Shown: positions 57,137-64,000 of the stretch, in pieces
How the letters are laid out: each line of letters opens with the position of its first letter
Numbering within the stretch: position 1 is the first letter of the stretch
Assembly (NCBI GenBank): GCA_946965045.2
Contig: OX337240.1
Location: 868,001-932,000, forward strand
Source: Epithemia pelagica
Lineage: Eukaryota; Bacillariophyta; Bacillariophyceae; Surirellales; Surirellaceae
Reading direction: 5' to 3'
Length of the DNA stretch: 64,000 nucleotides
The notes under the pieces: generated by a model
Told to the model about the DNA's origin: nothing
Seen by the model: the letters and a program-made list of their open reading frames with translations, nothing else
Database searches by the model: none
Translations under genes and position numbers: made by a program

Positions 57137-59821
57137 ATGGCGGCTTCTGGGTTGGGGGCATGTCTCGGCCCCAGCTTCCGATTGCGAATGATCTTGTGGG
57201 TGCGGCGCCTCACGTTTCATTCCTACCAGTCCGTCGTCTTGTGGCTGCTACTGCTGCTGGTTCGAGTGCGTGGTTTCCCAGTCGCCAGTCCAAGAGCCTT
57301 GTTCTTGTTTGTACCGTGCCACCACTGTGAGTGGCCATTGTCGTGGACTCGGATCCGTCGGCCAACTACCACCACCACCCTCAGGATGATCCAGGAACAG
57401 GCTGCTACACCGTCGTTGTCTTGTGGAGCACATGTGCACCCGTCGATTGCCAACATTCTCCGCCTCAACAAGCAACAACCACCACCACCACTGCAAGTCT
57501 CTGAATCCAACCACGGAACCATCAGCACAACACCACCAAACTTGGAGGACCTTCCAGTCTTGGCTCGGACATGGGACAACCACTTGTTTGGAAATCCAAA
57601 AGAGCCGCCACAGGATGATGACGAGACGAGTCGTTGTGTGAGTGGGACAACCTGCCAGGCCCTCCATCACTTGGGCTGCTCCTCCGTGAAACATCAACAA
57701 CAACCACAACACGAGACGGACGAATCGGCAGTTCTGGCAGCCTGGACCCTGTTGGCTCTGGGATTACTGGAATCGGCCATTCGGGACCGTGTCATGGGGT
57801 GTCACACCAATACGGTGGGCAAGGCACCCCTCTTGTCCACCATGATTCGTCAACTCGGAAATCAACCACCACCACCACAAGACAAGGACAATGATCAACC
57901 CCACGACGAAACGGCACAAAACTCACAAGAACAAGAACAGGAGCAGCAGCACAAACGACTACAACCGAGCTTGGGTTCGGTCCTCGAAACTTTGCTGCTC
58001 CCCAAACAGGGGAGTGGTCTCAATTTGAGAAATTTGTTGTGGCATGGCTTTTGTGGCTCCCTCCCACGTCCCTGGTTTGCCTTGGTATTGCACTTGTACA
58101 ATCAAGTCCAATCAGAATCGCAAAGACAACCAGACACAACGCCACACCACAATAAGGATGACAGTCCGAGTGTCTCCAGTACCGACAGAAATTTCCGCAG
58201 CAGCATTCCTCCTGGAACAACAAGCGACAACCCTGTCTCACAAAAGGACGAGGAATGGGAGTATGCGGCCACGCTCCAAAACGAGATTGCACTGGGGGCA
58301 TTGCTGCGACAGCCGCAGCATCGAATGATTATGATGGAAACCATTGCCCAGTGGTTGCCCTCCAGTCATGCCTCCCTGTGGGCCGTGGCGTGTGACTGGA
58401 TGGATCATCGGTACCCCGCCTGTGCAACAGCCGTCATGGTAGTCTTGTTGGAACATGGCTTGCGGCTCGACTGGTGTCGCGTCAATCAGGCACCGCACCA
58501 TGCCGTGGCACATCCCGGTCATTACTATGTGACCCTCGATGGCCATGGACAACGCAATCAACACAATCTCTTGTTACATCCCCATGTACTCCACACGGAG
58601 GACACCCTGTCCAATGGGCCCCACAACGACGACACGACGGAACCAAAACAGATTCCCGATCCAGTACCGAATGCCTTGGTGCAACATTTGGGTTCCGAGA
58701 CCATGGCCTTCTTGTCGGATTTGTTTTGCAGTGCCTCGGGACCCAACATTCGTGCCGCTTTGGGACATGGATCGTGGGATGGACACGTGTGTCGGGAATT
58801 GCAACAAATGGCCCACGACAGCATCCACGACAAGGACAAGGATAAGGACAAGGACAACCAGTCCACGAATGCCATCCAGCCGTCGGATCAGCAGCTTGCG
58901 CCAGTGGTTTCCTTACTGGTTCTGGCCTTGTATCAAACGGCGAGAATGGCAACCGCAGGTTCCACCATCACGTCGTCATCCTCCCTGGTACCCCGCTTTG
59001 TGTACCAACCCAAATTCTCCTTTGCTGCCACAACCTACCACAACCTGGAATCCATGCGTCACGAGCTGCAAAAACTCTCCACACTCGTTTTTGCTACATC
59101 AAATCAAAGGGAAACGGCGTTGGATTCCTCATTGGACTACTTCCCCAGTAGACCTCCCTCTTGTGCAGACCTGGATGCTCACATGGAGCTCTTGATGCAA
59201 CGACTGGAATGGAGCAAGGAACTGAGCCGCGAGTTGAAACGCAATCAACAATTGATGCCACTGGGAGCAGTTCGCACGCTCTTGGCCGACCTGGTTGTGG
59301 CATGCCAATCGTTTTCAACGAGTGCGCAAGAGGCTTTGCTTCTCATGACTGTTGCGGCGGCAGCAGATCCAACTGCAAACGACACTCGAACCGTGAAACA
59401 GGGTTTGACACGCCAACCGAATACCAGACACTACAAACAAGCCAGTCGCATCGTGGACTTGGCACCCTTGGCCTTGGAGTTGTACCGGTTTACCTTGCAT
59501 GTGGCGTTGGTCTCGCTCGACATGGCACTCCCGCCAGAAAACGACGACAACGACGAGGACCAAGCAACAACGAGTCAAGCCTGCTCCAATGGTACCGCCC
59601 TGCACACCACAATAACGTCCACGCCAAACAACAACAAGAATCCATCTCTACTCAAAGCTGTGGAACGATCGAGAATGGTGATTTCGACAACCTCCAGCTT
59701 TTGGACAGTCAATGCCGACCGCGCCACCAAGGCGATTCAAGACTATGGCAAGGGCAAAGCCATCAAATGCTTTGCGGCACAGTCGTATCCAAATGCAGTC
59801 TCTTCCAAGACAAAGCCGTGA
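57137..59821 (+). CDS. ERMARD-like DUF4209 protein
   Basis: 894 residues from ATG 57137. A hydrophobic N-terminal segment (SVVLWLLLLLVRVRGF) could anchor it in the ER or act as a signal; ATG 57188 is an alternative start. The conserved DUF4209 signatures are GLNLRNLLWHGFCGSLPRPW near residue 294 and LFCSASGPNIRAALGHGSWD near residue 536. Between them are the WAVACDWMDHRYPACATAVM and LEHGLRLDWCRVN helices. Both signature blocks contain R-x4-H (RNLLWH, RAALGH), the form of a HEPN ribonuclease motif. Human ERMARD (C6orf70) shares this domain, lies at the ER and is mutated in periventricular nodular heterotopia; its chemistry is not settled. The second half is helical with Q/N/D low-complexity patches. 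It is upstream of, and on the same strand as, the RING-BRCT gene. Confidence 0.75.
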   Translation: MAASGLGACLGPSFRLRMILWVRRLTFHSYQSVVLWLLLLLVRVRGFPVASPRALFLFVPCHHCEWPLSWTRIRRPTTTTTLRMIQEQAATPSLSCGAHVHPSIANILRLNKQQPPPPLQVSESNHGTISTTPPNLEDLPVLARTWDNHLFGNPKEPPQDDDETSRCVSGTTCQALHHLGCSSVKHQQQPQHETDESAVLAAWTLLALGLLESAIRDRVMGCHTNTVGKAPLLSTMIRQLGNQPPPPQDKDNDQPHDETAQNSQEQEQEQQHKRLQPSLGSVLETLLLPKQGSGLNLRNLLWHGFCGSLPRPWFALVLHLYNQVQSESQRQPDTTPHHNKDDSPSVSSTDRNFRSSIPPGTTSDNPVSQKDEEWEYAATLQNEIALGALLRQPQHRMIMMETIAQWLPSSHASLWAVACDWMDHRYPACATAVMVVLLEHGLRLDWCRVNQAPHHAVAHPGHYYVTLDGHGQRNQHNLLLHPHVLHTEDTLSNGPHNDDTTEPKQIPDPVPNALVQHLGSETMAFLSDLFCSASGPNIRAALGHGSWDGHVCRELQQMAHDSIHDKDKDKDKDNQSTNAIQPSDQQLAPVVSLLVLALYQTARMATAGSTITSSSSLVPRFVYQPKFSFAATTYHNLESMRHELQKLSTLVFATSNQRETALDSSLDYFPSRPPSCADLDAHMELLMQRLEWSKELSRELKRNQQLMPLGAVRTLLADLVVACQSFSTSAQEALLLMTVAAAADPTANDTRTVKQGLTRQPNTRHYKQASRIVDLAPLALELYRFTLHVALVSLDMALPPENDDNDEDQATTSQACSNGTALHTTITSTPNNNKNPSLLKAVERSRMVISTTSSFWTVNADRATKAIQDYGKGKAIKCFAAQSYPNAVSSKTKP

Positions 59822-60180
59822 GACGCGCTGGTGTGGAGTTCTTCAGGTTGTGTCGGTGATGATTGATGATGTCCTGGAGTGCAGTTTTTCCAGTTTGTGA
59901 GGATAGATTTGGCTCGTAAAATTGATGCCAACACGAGATGCACGCAAGCATTCAATCTGGGCGCGAATACTTTTTCCTGTTCCGGGATTGGGAATAAGCG
60001 TTAAAATTCATTATCATTTTACTTTCTCAACCGCTCGGAGGTACTGGATGCGACTTTCCATGCGCGCCGGGCCATCCAGTTCGATGGGCACACCAAGAAC
60101 AACAACACCATCCAACAACAACACGAGAAAGAAGAACACTGAAGCACAGTCTCTGTTGCATCTATAATACCAACGCTCTC
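59822..60180. other. Intergenic, 359 bp
   Basis: Promoter and leader of the RING-BRCT gene; nothing else recognised. Confidence 0.35.
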
Positions 60181-63100
60181 ATGAACGAACGGCTCATGGA
60201 ACATGAGAACCATGCTTCCGTGGATCGAAATCTTGCAGCAGAGGTGGTCCAGGGCGATCCAATTACGACAAGGGCCGAGCAAGAATGTACTACGAATGAC
60301 GAGGATGCTGCAGCTAATACTGCCTCTCTTTCGACCGCACAAGTTTGTACCATCATTCGCACCAATATGCAAAATATGGGTAGGTCATTGAGACTGGACG
60401 GTCATGGTCCATGCTTCTTCTAGAATTTCATCTCACACACACATGTCTTGATATGTGTTTTTATGTGTGCCTCTCACCACTTTCCAATCCACACACCATT
60501 CATTCGTGTCTCCTCCCACCCAATACGAATAGAACGATCGTTGCGGTGTCCCTTGTGTTTGAGTTGTTACCGAACCGCGACCATGATTGGAGCCTGTTGT
60601 CACACGTATTGTCAATCGTGCATCTTGCAAGCCTTGCAGCACAAAAAAGAATGTCCCACCTGCAAACAAGCGTGTACCAAACGATCCTTGGTCCCGGCCC
60701 CGCACTTGGACGCGTTGGTGCGGGCCTTTAAGCATGTCCTTCGCGATTTTGGTTTGGCACCCAGTCAATTTGATCCCAGTGTGGCCGTCACACAATTGCA
60801 TCCCGACGACAAGAAACGATTGGAGGAGCTTCACAATGAGGAAGAGGAAGAGGAGGAGGAGGAGGAAAATGTCATTCAACTCATTGAGGACCATGACGAA
60901 AATGATACTCACAACAACAACAACCATAATGGATCCGTGATTCTATTACCACACAAGGAACCCGATGGTTTGACCAAACTCCCTCCCCAGTCCTGGCGGG
61001 CCCGTCGCCACCGCCGCCGCCGTGGTCGTCGATCCATGAGCACGGATTGGATTCAGGTCCATGAACATGTGCAAGCGGCCCGAACCTTTGCGCAACATTT
61101 GAGTACGGCGGCATCCAGTTTGTTGCAACGAGAACAGGCCGCCGTCGTGTCCGTCAATGAACGAGCCCTCGTACGAGCGGCCGTGGCCGTCCAACAGGCC
61201 AAACAAACCAACGACACGAGTACTACTAGTACTACTACTACTGCCAACGAACGCCAAGCCGACGCGAAAACTCACCCAACGCGCATTGTATTCTCCACCG
61301 AGGAACCGCAGCAACACTCCCAACCCCGTGTCGTAGCTCCCGTACAACAGCAGCAACAACAACACGACACCACCACCATACTCGATGTGACATTGTCACA
61401 ACAAAATCTCGAACAAGCACTGGAGCAACAAACGGCCGATCACCTCTGGTCGCAACAACACCAAGGCGTCGAGGAGGAGGAGGACGACGACCATCCAAAC
61501 CCTTGTGCCATGGATCCTGCGGACAACTCGCAAGAGTTTTTTTCGGCACGCGAAATGGAATCGCAAGAGCTGGAAGAGATCCAGGTACTCACGAATCATG
61601 CTTCGGATGCCTGTCGTCCACAAGAACAACCGCAAGGCGAGGTACAATCTGCCACAATGAGTACTCCCACGGATCCGATTGACACATTCAACAACGGAAA
61701 CTCAAGCAAACCTACCGAGCCCGAACTGGAACCAACAAATCAGAATGATTCCGTACCAACGAGCGAGGATGCATCCAGTGATAGAATGGTTTGTTCGATA
61801 GAAGCAGGTCCAGTAACTCGCGACGAGCTGAATTCCAATGTAACTGTTCGGAAACCCCTTGTTCCCACCAACCATGCCGACGACACGGATTCCCAGAGGA
61901 CTGTGAAAACGATCCCGCCCTGGTCGGTTGGACCACCAACCACCACAACTCACGAGGCTTCCATGCAGAACCCACCATCAAGTCCAATGGACAAAAAGCC
62001 ACAAATTCCACGAGGTGGGAAACCGTCCTTTGTACCACCACATGCCGCTGCAGGTGGAAAGAATGAAAATTCTCCCTCTCGTGCCATTGCGAGGCCGCTG
62101 AACTACTTTTCGGTCGGTTCCATTGTACAAGTATCCTCACGGACCTGGCCTGGTACGTGTGCTTTACGAGTCGTTGTTCCGTACTCGTGTCGTCCTCGTT
62201 GGAATGGCTAACCTTTTTTGGTTTGTTTTTCTACGGTCAGGCATTAACAAACCGGGAGGTGTAGGACGTGTCACCCGCGTCCAGTTTCCCGACGACCAGA
62301 CAACGGATCGGAACGCGTCATGCTTGTATGACATTGCCTACATCTTGGGAGGGAGAGAAGTGGGCGTCGAATCCAAATATGTGACGGCCAATGATGGAGC
62401 CCTGGGACGGGATGATCACGATGCCGGCTCGCTTCGGATCCGATTCAACAATAACATTCCGCAAAGCTTATTGAATCAGCTCGAGGCGGAAGGGTTTGAC
62501 ACGGTGGGACGGCCCAGTCTCGCCATGATGCACAAGGTGGAAGAGGAACGCAAAGAAAACGTCAAACCCTTCTTGGTGGAACCACCAGCCAAGTCACCGA
62601 AAAAGCGGTTGAGCGAGGAACCTCCTCCAGGTGCCAGTCACCGAAACAAGAGGCTGAAACGGGCCAAAGCCGCTGTGGTGTCCACCTTGAAAAGTGCCTT
62701 GACCAAGAACAAAAGTCGCAAACCGCAAGGACAAGACCCACCTCCTGTTGTACTCAGCAATGCCGAAAAGTGTCAGCAGGCCAATGAGCATTACTCCAAG
62801 CAGTTCCAGGACGCTGTACAAAAAGGAGTCTTGTACGTGACAGTCTCCAGTTTGTCTCCACCCGAAGCCGAATCCGTGGCTCGTCTGTGTACCCTTTCCC
62901 CATCCATGGGACCTGTCAAGGTCAAACAATGCGACACACTTTCGGCCAAAGTAAGCATGTGCTTGGTTCCTACCCCTGCCATGAGCCGGTCCGAACCAGC
63001 CAACCTTGTGGCGCGTAGTCGCACCGTCAAAACCATGCGAGCCGCCTTGGCGGGGATCCCGATTGTTCCCTGTGCCTGGGCTGTCAAGTGTCTGCAAAAC

Positions 63101-63622
63101 CAAACCGTGGAAGAACCCACGCCAGCCATGTACATTCGAACGCTACCTACCAAGGCGGGAGATGGTCACACTGCCTTTGGAGTGGCCCACTTGGCATCCT
63201 TGTCCCATGTGAATGGCCTGCACCGAAAACCATTGAAATCCTGTGCCGTGTACTTGTGTGGTAAATTCCCTCGACAAGTGGAACGTGACATTATCCTCTT
63301 GGCCAAGGACGCTGGTGCCACGGTCCTGACTCAACGGTCGACAGTCCTCTCCAGGATTCGGTCGGAACAAACCGTCGTGTTGCTCTGCAATAAAACGGCC
63401 CAAACCTCTCTTACCGCCAAACTGGAGAGTGAAGTGGCCCAACATCCGAAACGTGTCCTGGTGGCCTCGGCACAATGGTTGTTTGATTCCATTAGTAGTG
63501 GAGAATGTCAAACGGTTCAAGCGTATCCGCCCGAATGCCCAGTGGCCCATACATTGTGGACCATGACATCGGCGGCTGCATCCATGACGCAGACAAGCTA
63601 CTTTGGAACAACCGAGCTTTGA
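60181..63622 (+). CDS. BRCA1/BARD1-like RING and tandem-BRCT protein, three exons
   Basis: Exons 60181-60379, 60533-62152 and 62241-63622; introns 60380-60532 (153 bp) and 62153-62240 (88 bp), both GT-AG and phase 1, join into 1066 residues with no internal stop. Exon 1 ends with the helix VCTIIRTNMQNM, and the splice makes ...QNMERSLRCPLCL, running straight into a C3HC4 RING (residues about 70-108: CPLC, CCHTYCQSC, CPTC). The middle is disordered with E and Q runs. Across intron 2 the frame makes VSSRTWPGINKPGGVGRV, a tudor/agenet-like module seen in stramenopile chromatin proteins. Two BRCT repeats follow: about 800-900 (LYVTVSSLSPPEAESV, CAWAVKCL) and about 938-1035 (CAVYLCGKF, VLVASAQWLFDSIS). 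A RING helix bundle plus C-terminal BRCT pair is the BRCA1/BARD1 plan: ubiquitin ligation and homologous repair. Ankyrin repeats of animal BARD1 are absent, so BRCA1 versus BARD1 cannot be decided. Confidence 0.85.
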
Positions 63623-64000
63623 AAAACTTGGAGTTTTTCCTAGGCAAAAATAGAATTGACTTTTTGAATCACGTTTTGATTGGATGGTCTTGATAGGTCA
63701 ATGACAACAGGGGTCCCTGTCTGTCTTACTATTGGAACGTGGTACTGTCGATCGTTTCGAACGTTGCTGTCCGAAAAACCTGCGGGAATCTTTTAGAAAC
63801 AAAGGCCCCGTGGTAACAACAACAACAACAATACTACCTAAACGATTACATAGAATGATACAGTTCCAAATCTCTGGGAAGCACTTGTGTGAAGCTCTAC
63901 TGCTCTCTGGAACATGGAAACATTCGTCTCACTGCTGTCTTTGGGGTTTTGTTTTACTCTGTTGCATCTGGATCCGTAGTAGGAGGAGGGGAGTCGCTTT
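63623..64000. other. Downstream flank to window end
   Basis: 378 bp with no recognised gene; it should hold the 3' untranslated region of the RING-BRCT gene. A short (CAA)n run lies near 63817-63831. Confidence 0.35.

Noticed and set aside
60448-60532. RING protein starting at the open-frame edge 60448 as a single exon
   Set aside because: That edge is not an ATG, and the first residues lack sense; splicing exon 1 at 60379 to 60533 gives a natural helix directly before the RING.

Overview
This window is nuclear DNA from a unicellular alga, most likely a pennate diatom. Supporting signs are: gene-dense but intron-poor coding with short GT-AG introns; N-terminal signal peptides followed by an ASAFAP-like phenylalanine (the diatom bipartite plastid signal) on a YjbQ protein and a GST; an HSF-type transcription factor with long low-complexity tails; a TPR-like helical protein of a type expanded in diatoms; and vWA/alpha-kinase, RING-BRCT and COG4 genes of clearly eukaryotic type. 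No species is claimed.

Layout, left to right. 0-23.7 kb is ordinary chromosome: the 3' part of a tandem-repeat protein, an IMPACT/YigZ protein, a vWA-alpha-kinase next to a second vWA protein, an insulysin-like M16 peptidase divergent from a globin-like gene, a TPR-like protein, an NmrA-like reductase, a small membrane protein, DNA topoisomerase III (two exons) and an adenylate-kinase-like gene. 23.76-33.06 kb is a mobile region. Two long, diverged inverted arms (about 665 bp each), each holding an array of the 8-bp unit CTGGACAA with the same internal layout, flank a small KOW/SH3-like gene and a 3,614-bp cargo unit that is tandemly duplicated with no difference seen. Each unit carries a DDE transposase, a divergent 479-aa acidic protein and a small charged protein, which is cut off in the first copy. 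Right beside it (33165-33545) lies a 381-bp MITE with hAT-like ends, a perfect 8-bp target duplication and telomere-like tracts.

33.5-64 kb returns to housekeeping genes: a GST-like protein, COG4 (Golgi tether), a plastid-type GST, a very large PI4K type III beta, a globin-like gene with two compensating homopolymer frameshifts, a 3.6-kb gene-poor gap, an HSF, a PrsW-like multi-pass membrane protein, YjbQ, an ERMARD/DUF4209 protein and a three-exon RING...BRCT-BRCT protein resembling BRCA1/BARD1. TOP3A and the BRCA1/BARD1-like gene both belong to recombination repair; PI4K-beta and COG4 both act at the Golgi. These pairings are functional themes, not operons.

The most unusual content is the 9.3-kb multi-gene transposon with minisatellite-bearing inverted arms and an internal tandem duplication whose breakpoint sits on the recurring motif ACAATCAACCA. 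Several gene models here were rebuilt by hand across introns (TOP3A, BRCA1/BARD1-like, possibly globin 1) or across frameshifts (globin 2).
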